NCBI GenBank assembly: GCA_012513395.1
Contig: JAAZCH010000336.1
Location: 1-10,842, forward strand
Origin: Tissierellia bacterium
GTDB lineage: Bacteria; Bacillota_A; Clostridia; Tissierellales; Peptoniphilaceae
Reading direction: 5' to 3'
DNA: 10,842 nucleotides
Part shown: positions 1 to 6,916 of the stretch, piece by piece
Position numbering within the stretch: position 1 is the first letter of the stretch
Layout of the letters: each line of letters opens with the position of its first letter
The notes under the pieces: generated by a model
What the model was told of the DNA's origin: nothing
Databases searched by the model: none
What the model saw: the letters and a program-made list of their open reading frames with translations, nothing else
Position numbers and translations under genes: made by a program

Positions 1-42
1 GAAATAGATTTGAAGTAAAAATTTTGGAGGAATAAAAATTAT

Positions 43-856
43 ATGAATATACTAGTAACATTAAATTCCAACTACATACCACCGCTGAAAATAATGTTGA
101 AATCCATGTTTATTAATAACCCTAAAGTAACATTTACAGTTTATTTAATGCATTCAAGCATTACAGATCATGAAATAGATGATTTGAAAAGTTATATTGA
201 AATGCATAAAAGTAAATTGGAAGTATTGTTTATAAACGAAGATGACTTCACTGATGCACCTGCTCATAGCTATTACACCAAAGAAATGTATTATAGACTT
301 CTTGCATATAAATTTTTGCCTGAGGATATAGATAGGGTATTGTATTTGGATCCGGACATTCTAGTGATAAATTCCTTGGAAGCTTTATATAATTTGAATA
401 TAGATGACTATTTATTTGCAGCAGCTTTTCATGATATTCCTGGTACAGATACTATTAATAAAGTTAGATTTTATCCATATGAGTTAAAGGAATATTATAA
501 TTCCGGTGTTTTACTGATGAACTTAGAAAATCAAAGAAATAAAAGAAAATGAAATATTTAAATTTGTTGAGGAATATTTTAATATTTTAATCTTCCCAGA
601 CCAAGACGTATTAAATGCTCTTTACTCTCAAGATATATTGACTCTTGATGAAAAAATTTATAATTATGACGTTAGATTTTATAGCTTGTACAAGATTTCA
701 TCAAAAGATGAATGGGATATGACCAAGGTTATATATAATACAGTAATCTTGCATTTTTGCGGAAAAAACAAGCCTTGGAGAAGAGATTATAAAGGGAATT
801 TCCATTCACTTTATAAGTACTACGAGAAACTTACCTTTAATAAATTTAGCGAATAA
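43..856 (+). pseudogene. Family 8 glycosyltransferase, frameshifted
   Basis: The first part (169 residues, ending at the TGA at 550-552) begins with an N-terminal nucleotide-sugar domain and has the DPD metal-binding motif at residues 103-105 in the setting YLDPDILV, then YYNSGVLLMNLE near 151-162. These are hallmarks of GT8 enzymes, which transfer sugars from nucleotide donors to surface glycans or lipopolysaccharide-like acceptors. The rest is in the next frame: it reads KEIKENEIFKFVEEYF from about 533 and ends with the GT8 C-terminal signature HFCGKNKPW before the stop at 854-856. Removing one base near 533-535 (the A run in TCAAAGAAAT) restores one frame of 270 residues, which suits a short GT8 enzyme. 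The start at 43 follows GGAGG at 26-30. The break could be a real inactivating mutation or a sequence error. Acceptor and donor are unknown. Confidence 0.8.
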
Positions 857-899
857 TTTTTTAAATGTAGAGTCATAGCAAAATATTTCAATTGATAAA

Positions 900-940
900 C
901 ATAAAAAATCCGGCTTTAATATTATTGCCGGATTTAATTT
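900..940. terminator. Bidirectional rho-independent terminator
   Basis: A perfect 9-bp stem AAATCCGGC (906-914) / GCCGGATTT (927-935) encloses a 12-base AT-only loop. On the minus strand the stem is followed by an uninterrupted run of six T (903-908 read in reverse), so it ends the sigma/anti-sigma operon. On the plus strand it is followed by a T-rich stretch, so it can also end the glycosyltransferase transcript. It sits between the two convergent stop codons. Confidence 0.85.
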
Positions 941-1959
941 TATTTTGAAACTGAAATGGTAAAAGAGTTTCCGATTTGTTCTCTATTTTCCTCGGCGTGT
1001 CCTGTTTTTTTGTATAAGGTGAATGTAATTACATTTACATCGGTTAGTAGTTCATCTACAGTTACGTCACTGTATGAAGGTTCAAAATAAAGAATAAATT
1101 CATGCCATATAGATTTTCTTGAGAAAAATTCTATAGACCTGCTTTTTTGGTCTATTCCAACTAGTCTAAAACTTCCTTCTTGATCCACATCAGCCAATCT
1201 CGTAGTGATTTTTGCACTTTGCACTATAGGATTTAGTTTTATATAATTTACCACAGTTCCATCAGAGTTTGGAATTTCAAAATCCTTTACTATATTCAAA
1301 GTCTTACTAAGCATTTTTTCCTTTGGGATATGAAGCTTGTATGAAAATCCATCAAGGGTAACACCATAGGAAAGTTGTTTTTTTTCAAAATGAATTTCAA
1401 TATCTATATCTTCGTCCATAGGAATGGAATGTTCCATGTCATATACGTATACATTTTTAAGAAAATTCGAATTATCTGGTACTTCCATAGAACCTATTTC
1501 CCCAGATTTAATTCTATTTCTCATGCCATTTACGACTATGTAATCGACATTACGAACTTGTTTTCGAAGATCAAGTTTTGCTGAGGGAACTAAGGTCATA
1601 AAATAAATCGTATCTTCGTCCATTGCAAAACTTTCAAATATAAATGTAGATTCCCCAGTATCGACCATATCGTGTATTTCGATAACAAAATCATTTGCCT
1701 TTTCTGACGCGAAAATATTTTCAAAGAGAGTTACTTTAATATTTTCCGAAAAATCGACAACAGCAGCTCTAACATTTGGACTCACTAAGCCCATCAATAA
1801 AACTAAAGTGGCAGCGAGACCAACTATTTTGGGAAATTTAGAATTTTTTTTAGAATATCTTTTTGCTAATTTTTTTAAACTTACAACTTCAATCTCATTG
1901 AGCTCAAACTCTTCAAATTCAATCTCCAAATCATTTAATTTATTGTAAACATTATTCAT
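940..1959 (-). CDS. Membrane-anchored anti-sigma-like protein (DUF4179 type)
   Basis: This 339-residue protein has a short charged N-terminal cytoplasmic segment (about residues 1-42), one hydrophobic helix (about 43-60), and a long extracytoplasmic part rich in beta-type sequence. The layout resembles the DUF4179 (possibly plus DUF5643) proteins encoded next to ECF sigma factors in Firmicutes, which are thought to hold the sigma factor at the membrane and respond to an outside signal. Family assignment is from memory of the architecture. The cytoplasmic part lacks an evident zinc-finger HxxxCxxC anti-sigma motif. Its ATG overlaps the sigma factor stop as ATGA (1956-1959), and GGAGG at 1966-1970 lies inside the sigma gene, so the two are translationally coupled. 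The signal sensed cannot be read from sequence. Confidence 0.7.
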   Translation of the reverse strand: MNNVYNKLNDLEIEFEEFELNEIEVVSLKKLAKRYSKKNSKFPKIVGLAATLVLLMGLVSPNVRAAVVDFSENIKVTLFENIFASEKANDFVIEIHDMVDTGESTFIFESFAMDEDTIYFMTLVPSAKLDLRKQVRNVDYIVVNGMRNRIKSGEIGSMEVPDNSNFLKNVYVYDMEHSIPMDEDIDIEIHFEKKQLSYGVTLDGFSYKLHIPKEKMLSKTLNIVKDFEIPNSDGTVVNYIKLNPIVQSAKITTRLADVDQEGSFRLVGIDQKSRSIEFFSRKSIWHEFILYFEPSYSDVTVDELLTDVNVITFTLYKKTGHAEENREQIGNSFTISVSK

Positions 1960-2474
1960 TTGTTACCTCCTTGCAAATTATCTCGTAGCAATTTCTTCCC
2001 TCTGCTAACTCGATTGTACAAAACTTCTTTTGATAATCCTGTGCTTTTGGAAATTTCTTCGTAGGAATATTCTTCAACAAATAATTTTATAAAGATTTCC
2101 TTATCTTCCGTCGATAAAATTTTTAAAATTAAATCGATTTCATTTATTTCATAATCTTCTTCAAAGAAAACTTCTCCAACTTCATCTATAGAAATTGACT
2201 GATGTATAATTTCTTTTCTAAAGGCATCTATGGCTTTGTATTTAGAAACTGCCGCGCACCAGTTTTTAAACGACGAACGATTTTTGTCATAAGAATTTAT
2301 ATTTTCCCAAACAGCCAATACAGAATCGTTAAGAACTTCTTCCATCAGGTTAGGGTGGTGAATTAGTACAGGATAAATTGAACTTTTTAGAACGCCAGCA
2401 TATTTATTTATGAATTCCAACAATCCATCTTCATCTCTATTTTTAATTTTTCTTATTAATAAATTTTCATCCAT
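1956..2474 (-). CDS. ECF-type RNA polymerase sigma factor
   Basis: A 172-residue sigma-70 family protein with only regions 2 and 4, the minimal ECF layout. Region 2 spans about residues 10-88, with EEVLNDSVLAVWENINSYD and FKNWCAAVSKYKAIDAFRK covering core binding and -10 recognition. Region 4 (about 112-165) carries the helix-turn-helix YSYEEISKSTGLSKEVLYNRVSRGKKLL that reads the -35 element. It would direct RNA polymerase to a small regulon, held in check by the co-encoded membrane protein downstream. The start is well supported: GGGAGG at 2480-2485 lies five bases before the ATG. I found no convincing ECF-type promoter in its own upstream region, so autoregulation is not evident. Confidence 0.9.
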   Translation of the reverse strand: MDENLLIRKIKNRDEDGLLEFINKYAGVLKSSIYPVLIHHPNLMEEVLNDSVLAVWENINSYDKNRSSFKNWCAAVSKYKAIDAFRKEIIHQSISIDEVGEVFFEEDYEINEIDLILKILSTEDKEIFIKLFVEEYSYEEISKSTGLSKEVLYNRVSRGKKLLRDNLQGGNK

Positions 2475-2533
2475 AATTTCCTCCCTTCACTAATATATTC
2501 GCAAGTAAAGTTCAAAATCTATCTTCAAATTAT

Positions 2534-2561
2534 ATTATAAAGTAACATTGATTACTCAAAC
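2534..2561 (-). promoter_or_regulatory. Possible sigma-A promoter of the sigma/anti-sigma operon
   Basis: On the minus strand a perfect -10 TATAAT lies at 2534-2539, with GTTTGA at 2556-2561 as a weak -35 after a 16-base spacer. It sits about 60 bases upstream of the sigma factor start, back to back with the promoter of the GntR genes. The -35 is poor and the region is AT-rich, so this is tentative. Confidence 0.4.
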
Positions 2562-2569
2562 CATAAAAA

Positions 2570-2598
2570 TTGACAATAAAATGTAAAATGGATACAAT
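2570..2598 (+). promoter_or_regulatory. Strong sigma-A promoter of the tandem GntR genes
   Basis: A consensus -35 TTGACA (2570-2575) is followed after exactly 17 bases by TACAAT (2593-2598), one mismatch from consensus. Transcription should begin near 2605, leaving an unusually short leader before the GTG at 2613. The -10 lies within AATGGATACA (2587-2596), a 10-mer that recurs in an inverted repeat at the tartrate operon promoter, which suggests autoregulation. Confidence 0.8.
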
Positions 2599-2607
2599 AT
2601 TAATAAT

Positions 2608-2617
2608 AAGGAGTGAT
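2608..2617 (+). promoter_or_regulatory. Ribosome binding site that leaves the GntR start unclear
   Basis: AAGGAGTGAT closely matches the anti-Shine-Dalgarno complement, but the only standard in-frame start, GTG at 2613, lies inside it. The in-frame ATA at 2622 has a normal 8-base spacing from AAGGAG. TTG at 2617 is out of frame and meets a stop after two codons. Confidence 0.55.
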
Positions 2618-3257
2618 TGAGATAAAAGAATTATCAAAATTACAAGCTAAAGATCAAGTTGTAGAAGTGCTTGAACACAATATTTTGTCTGGAAACTTTG
2701 AACCAGGAGAACATCTAAATCAAGTAGGATTAGCGAAAGCTATGGGAATATCCAGAATGCCTGTTAGAGAAGCTTTACAAATTTTGGAACTTAAAGGTTT
2801 TTTAGAAAAACTACCTAATAGATATATGAAGGTTATTAATATGGATAAAAATTCCATTGAAGAAGTATTTAGATATATATGTGAAAGTGAAATAATTTCA
2901 TGGAAGATTTTAAGCGAAAAAACAAGTGAAGATATGGGATTGCAAAATAAACTTGAATTAGTTATAAAAGAATCCTCAGAAAAAAATTTTAATGGACAGT
3001 TAGAATTGGAACTTCATCTAAGTGTTCTAGATTTAATAGGCAATTATTTTATTTCAAAAAATATTTCCAATTTATTGACAGGATTTGTTGGTTTTGCATT
3101 ATCGCAAATTGAAGAACCAAGTATCATTAGCATTTCTTATGGATTGAATTATATTTTGAATAGAGACTATGATAAGTTGGAAGAATTTTTGAATACTTAC
3201 TATCAAAAGCTTAGTATTTCATTTTACAGATATTTAGAGGACAATCAAAATGTATAA
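2613..3257 (+). CDS. GntR-family regulator, FadR/FCD type, degenerate ligand domain
   Basis: A 214-residue regulator. The winged helix-turn-helix covers about residues 12-75, with ILSGNFEPGEHLNQVGLAKAMGISRMPVREALQ typical of GntR proteins. The rest should be an FCD all-helical effector domain, but only one of the usual metal/ligand histidines is evident (H135 in ELELHLSVLD). Aligned by eye with the next gene, the second and third histidines correspond to Ile174 and Tyr196. It may have lost metal-dependent effector binding, bind another ligand, or work as a heterodimer with its neighbour. The GTG at 2613 directly abuts AAGGA (2608-2612), which is too close for normal initiation, so an unusual start such as ATA at 2622 is possible; no later Met fits before the HTH. 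It overlaps the next gene by 8 bases. Confidence 0.85.
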   Translation: MIEIKELSKLQAKDQVVEVLEHNILSGNFEPGEHLNQVGLAKAMGISRMPVREALQILELKGFLEKLPNRYMKVINMDKNSIEEVFRYICESEIISWKILSEKTSEDMGLQNKLELVIKESSEKNFNGQLELELHLSVLDLIGNYFISKNISNLLTGFVGFALSQIEEPSIISISYGLNYILNRDYDKLEEFLNTYYQKLSISFYRYLEDNQNV

Positions 3258-3891
3258 ATTAGAAAAAATAAAATTACTACCTGCTCGAGAAAGAGTAGGA
3301 TCTGCTTTGAGGAAAGCTATTATTTCAGGAGAATTTAAGTCTGGAGAAGTATTAGTATTAGAAGATATTGCTGATAGACTAGGCGTTTCAATAACACCTG
3401 TACGAGAAGCTTTTCAAATGCTAGATGCTGAAGGACTTATAGAACTTTCACATAATAAGGGTGCAATTGTTCAAGGTATGTCTAGAGAAGATATCAGCGA
3501 TCACTATGAACTTAGGGGAATACTGGAATCGGCAGCTATAAGATTAGCCTGTGAAAGAAGTGAAAAATTAGATGACTTAATAGAGATACACAATTCTTCA
3601 TTGGAAGCAAAATCTAAAGGTGATATAAATAAATATAGTGACTTAAACCAATCTTTTCATATGGAAATTTGGGAATTATCTAAAAATAAAAAACTAGTCT
3701 CAACATTATCTAATTTATGGAATGGACTATCTGCATCTAATGCTATTAGTGAATCACAGTACGCTGAAATATCTTTTTCAGAGCATGAAAATATTTTAAA
3801 TGCTATGATTAAAGGGAACGTAAATTTAGCTGAAGAACTGATGAGAAATCATATATCTAGAAGTGAGAAAACCATGACTAATCATTACTAA
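3250..3891 (+). CDS. GntR-family regulator, FadR/FCD type, intact metal-binding domain
   Basis: A 213-residue FCD-type GntR protein. The winged helix-turn-helix spans about residues 10-75 (ISGEFKSGEVLVLEDIADRLGVSITPVREAFQML in two adjoining stretches). The C-terminal helical domain keeps the family's metal-ligand set: D131, H137, H179 and H201. FCD regulators commonly bind a carboxylate through a metal held by these residues, fitting control of the neighbouring dicarboxylate operon. The ATG at 3250 follows AGAGG at 3236-3240 and overlaps the preceding paralog by 8 bases, so both come from one transcript. The most likely target is the tartrate dehydratase/transporter operon, transcribed convergently; this is inferred from position and shared promoter motifs. 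Confidence 0.9.
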   Translation: MYKLEKIKLLPARERVGSALRKAIISGEFKSGEVLVLEDIADRLGVSITPVREAFQMLDAEGLIELSHNKGAIVQGMSREDISDHYELRGILESAAIRLACERSEKLDDLIEIHNSSLEAKSKGDINKYSDLNQSFHMEIWELSKNKKLVSTLSNLWNGLSASNAISESQYAEISFSEHENILNAMIKGNVNLAEELMRNHISRSEKTMTNHY

Positions 3892-3894
3892 TAT

Positions 3895-3936
3895 AAAATA
3901 AGCTATTCAAATAATTTAATTTGAATAGCTTATTTT
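3895..3936. terminator. Bidirectional terminator between convergent operons
   Basis: A perfect inverted repeat with 18-bp arms: 3895-3912 (AAAATAAGCTATTCAAAT) and 3919-3936, loop AATTTA. The A run in one arm supplies a T run on the opposite strand in each direction. It lies between the GntR stop (3891) and the ttdB stop (3944) and can end both transcripts. Confidence 0.85.
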
Positions 3937-3943
3937 ATGAAGA

Positions 3944-4561
3944 TTATTTTATAAATTTAACTTGTTCAGAAATACTTGTGTAAACTTCATTCTTTACTTC
4001 ATTATATTTTACTTTATTTTCTTCAAAGATATTTCTACCTTTTGTATCGATAGAAACGATTAGAGGACCGAACTCTTTTACTCTCATTGTCCAAAGAGTT
4101 TCCGGCATTCCTAAATCCATCCAATTTGCATCTTCCACTTCTTCAACTCTGACAGCTGCCACTACGGCATTGCCAGCAGGAAATACACAATGGATTGCCT
4201 TATGTTTTTTACAAGCTTCTTGAGTGTCTTTGCCCATTCCACCTTTGCCAACAATTAATTTAACGCCAGTTTTTTCTATGAACTCTTTTTCGAATTTTTC
4301 CATTCTCATACTAGTAGTTGGTCCAATGGAAACCATTTCGTATTTATCATTTTCGCCTTCAATTGGTCTAACAATTGGCCCAGCATGAAATATAGCACCG
4401 CTTCTTATATCTACAGGAAGTTCTCTACCATATTCAATTAACCTCCTATGGGCAACATCTCTACAAGTGGTAATATGTCCTGTTAAATAGATTACATCCC
4501 CAACATTTAAATTTTCTATATCTTCATTTTTAATAGGAGTTGTTAAAATTACTTTTGCCAT
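3944..4561 (-). CDS. ttdB: L-tartrate dehydratase beta subunit (fumarase C-terminal family)
   Basis: A 205-residue subunit of a two-component class I hydro-lyase that, with the alpha subunit, dehydrates L-tartrate to oxaloacetate in the cytoplasm. Motifs match the Fumerase_C/TtdB family: TTPIKNEDI (7-15), TCRDVAHRR (32-40), FHAGPIV (58-64), GPTTSMRM (80-87), KGGMG (106-110), [11 protein letters not shown] (147-157) and FGPLIVSID (164-172). As remembered, the E. coli TtdB sequence agrees along nearly its whole length and is about 201 residues. Two-subunit fumarases are the main alternative and are usually a little shorter. The ATG overlaps the ttdA stop by one base (TAATG on the minus strand), with GAGGGGG at 4572-4578 as ribosome binding site. 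Substrate specificity rests on family resemblance. Confidence 0.8.
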   Translation of the reverse strand: MAKVILTTPIKNEDIENLNVGDVIYLTGHITTCRDVAHRRLIEYGRELPVDIRSGAIFHAGPIVRPIEGENDKYEMVSIGPTTSMRMEKFEKEFIEKTGVKLIVGKGGMGKDTQEACKKHKAIHCVFPAGNAVVAAVRVEEVEDANWMDLGMPETLWTMRVKEFGPLIVSIDTKGRNIFEENKVKYNEVKNEVYTSISEQVKFIK

Positions 4562-5460
4562 TATATTTTTGCCCCCTCGTGTGAAAGTATTTCATAGTTT
4601 AGATCCTTATCAAAAACAATATGACCTTTTCTATGTGACCAGCATCCAACATTTACAGCAACACCGATTACTGAAGGGTGTCTAGCAGTATTTTCAATAT
4701 TAACTCCCATGACAGAATAGTCACCGCCTAGACCTTGTGGTCCTATGCCTATTTTGTTAATACCATCTTCCAATAACTTTTCTAATTTTGCAGCATTTTC
4801 ATTTTTGCTATGTTCGCCAATTGGTCTGAACAAAGCTTTTTTGGAAAGTAATGCAGCAGTTTCTACACTTGTAGCTACTCCAACTCCTACTAGTAATGGC
4901 GGGCATGCATTTAAGCCATAGGATGTCATAACGTCTAATACAAATTCTGTAACTCCTTCATAGCCAGCGCCTGGCATTAATACCATAGCTTTTCCTGGTA
5001 AAGAACATCCACCACCTGCCATATATGTGTAAATTTCACATTTATCACTATTAGGAACTATTTCCCAAAATACAGTTGGTGTGCCTTTTCCAACATTTTT
5101 TCCTGTGTTGTATTCATCAAAAGTCTCTACAGAATTGTGTCTTAATGGACCATCAATTGTAGCTTTGATAACAGACTCTTTCAACAAATCTTCAATTTCA
5201 TTTATGAGTGGAAATCCAGTACCACATTTTACTAAAAATTGTATCACACCTGTATCCTGACATGCAGGTCTGTCTAATTCTGCAGCTAAATCTTGATTTT
5301 CAAACATAGTTTTATAAATTGTTTTAGCCATTTCGTTAGATTCTTTGTCACTAAGCTCTTTTAATTTATTTGTAACATCATCGGGTAAAACTTTTCCTGA
5401 GTAATAGACAAATTTTGCCATTACATCAGTCATCTTTTGTACTTGCTTTGTCTTGTTCAT
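4561..5460 (-). CDS. ttdA: L-tartrate dehydratase alpha subunit, [4Fe-4S] hydro-lyase
   Basis: A 299-residue class I fumarase N-terminal family protein that carries the oxygen-sensitive [4Fe-4S] cluster. The three expected cluster cysteines are visible: C67 in RPACQDTG, C186 in [11 protein letters not shown] and C273 in VGCWSHRKG. Other family segments are [20 protein letters not shown] (105-124), [11 protein letters not shown] (146-156), [12 protein letters not shown] (198-209) and IGPQGLGG (239-246). Length and the HPSVIGVAV...LSHEGAKI ending agree with TtdA (about 303 residues in E. coli, from memory). It could instead act on fumarate/malate or mesaconate. The start follows AGGAGGT at 5468-5474, and the transporter stop is 23 bases upstream, so the three genes form an operon. 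Its cluster would need the Fe-S assembly machinery encoded nearby. Confidence 0.82.
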   Translation of the reverse strand: MNKTKQVQKMTDVMAKFVYYSGKVLPDDVTNKLKELSDKESNEMAKTIYKTMFENQDLAAELDRPACQDTGVIQFLVKCGTGFPLINEIEDLLKESVIKATIDGPLRHNSVETFDEYNTGKNVGKGTPTVFWEIVPNSDKCEIYTYMAGGGCSLPGKAMVLMPGAGYEGVTEFVLDVMTSYGLNACPPLLVGVGVATSVETAALLSKKALFRPIGEHSKNENAAKLEKLLEDGINKIGIGPQGLGGDYSVMGVNIENTARHPSVIGVAVNVGCWSHRKGHIVFDKDLNYEILSHEGAKI

Positions 5461-5483
5461 TCTATATACCTCCTATATTTTTA

Positions 5484-6746
5484 TTACGGATAAAATGGAA
5501 AGAATATCGGTAATAATATCAAACTTACAATACTCGACACTACTATAAGGGGAAGTCCTGCCTTAACGTAATCATTAAACTTATATCCACCTACAGAAAA
5601 AATCATAGTGTTTGCTGGCATACCAATAGGCGTAGCATATGCACATGATCCTCCTATAACAGTTGCCATAACTACTGCTCTTGGGTCAGCACCCATTCCT
5701 TGGGCTATTGAAATACTTATAGGTACGAGCAATGCAGTAGTGGCAGTATTTGACATGAAATTTGTCAAAGTAACAGCCAATAAGAATATTGCTGCCAATA
5801 AAACAAATGGTGAAGCATTTTTGCCAAGAAGTCCTATAACAAAATCTGCAAGAGCAGTACCAGCTCCTGTAATTTCTATAGCATTTGCTAAAGCTAAAGT
5901 TCCTCCAAAAAGAAAAATTGTTTGCAAATCAATGGAGTCATAAGCTTGTCTTTCAGTGATTACGTTTGTCAAAATTAAAAACAAAGCTGCAATAGAAGCA
6001 GAAATATGTAATTTAATTCCGATAACATCTTCAAATACCATTGCGATTACAGCAACAACTAATACGATTAAAGATGTTTTCTTTTTCCAGCTAGGTATGT
6101 GGGAAAAGTCTAGTTTTTCAGTATTTGAACTAGATTCACTCTTTGTATTGGGTAAAAGTTTATATCCAACGAATGCAAAGTATAATATCCCAACAACGAG
6201 TATGGGTATTCCAACTTTTGCATATTCAAAAAACCCATATCTAAGACCAAGCGGCTCTATACCAGTTTGAGCAATAAGATTACCTGGTGCACCGATAAGT
6301 GAAAGGTTTCCACCCATTGCAGATGCAAGAACCATAGGTAACAACAATCTAGCTCTTGAATATCCTGATTCTGCAGCAATTCCTAAAATTATTGGAATAA
6401 ATATAGCAGCAGTACCAGTGTTTGACATAAATCCACTCATTGTACCTGTTAAAATCATTAGTAGGACGATGCATTGTCTTTCAGTTTTAGCAAACTTGGT
6501 TACTAAACCCCCAATTTCATTAGCCATTCCCGTTTCAAATAGGGCACCACTAACTACAAACATGGCTACAAATAAAACTACATTTGAGTTTATGAAGCCA
6601 GCGAAAGCTTCAGATGATGTTAGTACTCCGGTTATAATTAAACCGATGCAAACAATCATAGAAGTTAAAGCCAGTGGTATTTTTTCAGTTACGAACATAA
6701 CGATTGCAAAAGCAAAAAATAAAAGTGTAATCGTCATTGTACTCAT
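5484..6746 (-). CDS. SLC13/DASS-family carboxylate transporter, probably tartrate or C4-dicarboxylate
   Basis: A 420-residue integral membrane protein with around eleven hydrophobic helices and one hydrophilic central loop (about residues 196-224). Two inverted-repeat halves each carry the DASS substrate/cation signature SNT: SNTGTAAIFIP (108-118) and SNTATTALLVP (332-342). Matching GAPGN (152-156) and TPIGMPANTMIF (372-383) loops are also present. DASS proteins move di- and tricarboxylates by sodium symport or exchange. Being first in an operon with tartrate dehydratase points to tartrate uptake, possibly exchanged for succinate as in E. coli TtdT, though this protein is shorter than the E. 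coli one. The ATG at 6746 follows GGAGGG (6753-6758). The ArsB/NhaD superfamily is related but fits less well than the double SNT signature. Confidence 0.85.
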   Translation of the reverse strand: MSTMTITLLFFAFAIVMFVTEKIPLALTSMIVCIGLIITGVLTSSEAFAGFINSNVVLFVAMFVVSGALFETGMANEIGGLVTKFAKTERQCIVLLMILTGTMSGFMSNTGTAAIFIPIILGIAAESGYSRARLLLPMVLASAMGGNLSLIGAPGNLIAQTGIEPLGLRYGFFEYAKVGIPILVVGILYFAFVGYKLLPNTKSESSSNTEKLDFSHIPSWKKKTSLIVLVVAVIAMVFEDVIGIKLHISASIAALFLILTNVITERQAYDSIDLQTIFLFGGTLALANAIEITGAGTALADFVIGLLGKNASPFVLLAAIFLLAVTLTNFMSNTATTALLVPISISIAQGMGADPRAVVMATVIGGSCAYATPIGMPANTMIFSVGGYKFNDYVKAGLPLIVVSSIVSLILLPIFFPFYP

Positions 6747-6770
6747 ATAAATCCCTCCAAAATATTATAT

Positions 6771-6792
6771 TTGATAATGGATACATTATCAA
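6771..6792. promoter_or_regulatory. Inverted repeat, likely operator just downstream of the transporter TSS
   Basis: Nine-base arms TTGATAATG (6771-6779) and CATTATCAA (6784-6792) flank GATA. The repeat lies between the predicted transcription start (near 6794) and the transporter ribosome binding site (6753-6758), a typical roadblock position. It contains AATGGATACA (6776-6785), also found on the same strand over the -10 of the GntR promoter. Confidence 0.65.
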
Positions 6793-6797
6793 CCAAA

Positions 6798-6815
6798 CTA
6801 ATGATATATCATTAG
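6798..6815. promoter_or_regulatory. Perfect 18-bp palindrome over the -10 box, likely operator
   Basis: CTAATGATATATCATTAG is a perfect palindrome that fully covers the minus-strand -10 TATCAT (6801-6806). A bound dimer here would block RNA polymerase. It is centred 25 bases from the second inverted repeat at 6771-6792. Both carry AATG...CATT half-sites, spaced by 6 here and by 4 in the other. Confidence 0.65.
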
Positions 6816-6829
6816 CATATTATTGTCAA
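6801..6829 (-). promoter_or_regulatory. Sigma-A promoter of the transporter-ttdAB operon
   Basis: On the minus strand, TTGACA (6824-6829) is followed after 17 bases by TATCAT (6801-6806). The predicted start is near 6794, giving a leader of about 48 bases before the ATG at 6746. Confidence 0.75.
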
Positions 6830-6834
6830 CACAA

Positions 6835-6864
6835 AATTAAGAAATGAAAAAATATCTCTTAATT
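6835..6864. repeat. Inverted repeat in the divergent intergenic region
   Basis: Perfect 8-base arms AATTAAGA (6835-6842) and TCTTAATT (6857-6864) with a 14-base A-rich spacer, just upstream of the -35 of the transporter promoter. It has no T tract that would make it a clear terminator. It could be an upstream regulatory site or chance in AT-rich DNA. Confidence 0.35.
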
Positions 6865-6916
6865 AATAAATTGAACTAGTGAATAATAGATACATGAATT
6901 ATTATAAAAATTATAG

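Noticed and set aside
533..552. Programmed frameshift or phase variation in the glycosyltransferase
   Set aside because: A +1 shift would be needed and there is no long homopolymer, slippery heptamer or stimulatory structure visible; mutation or sequence error is simpler.
1375..1584. Open frame on the plus strand inside the anti-sigma gene
   Set aside because: It is antisense to a well-supported gene, has a low-complexity Phe/Ile/Tyr-rich translation, no family motif, and no good ribosome binding site.
2489..2520. ECF-type autoregulated promoter before the sigma factor gene
   Set aside because: TGAAC-like and CGAAT-like elements can be found but their spacing is only about 8-9 bases, far from the usual 16-17.
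5608..6750. Three open frames on the plus strand opposite the transporter gene (5608-5943, 5956-6270, 6418-6750)
   Set aside because: They mirror the codon pattern of the membrane protein gene, have no motifs of their own, and no ribosome binding sites were evident.
6835..6864. Terminator or riboswitch in the tartrate/isc intergenic region
   Set aside because: The AATTAAGA/TCTTAATT repeat is short, AT-only except one pair, has a large loop and no T tract, and no known riboswitch core was recognised.
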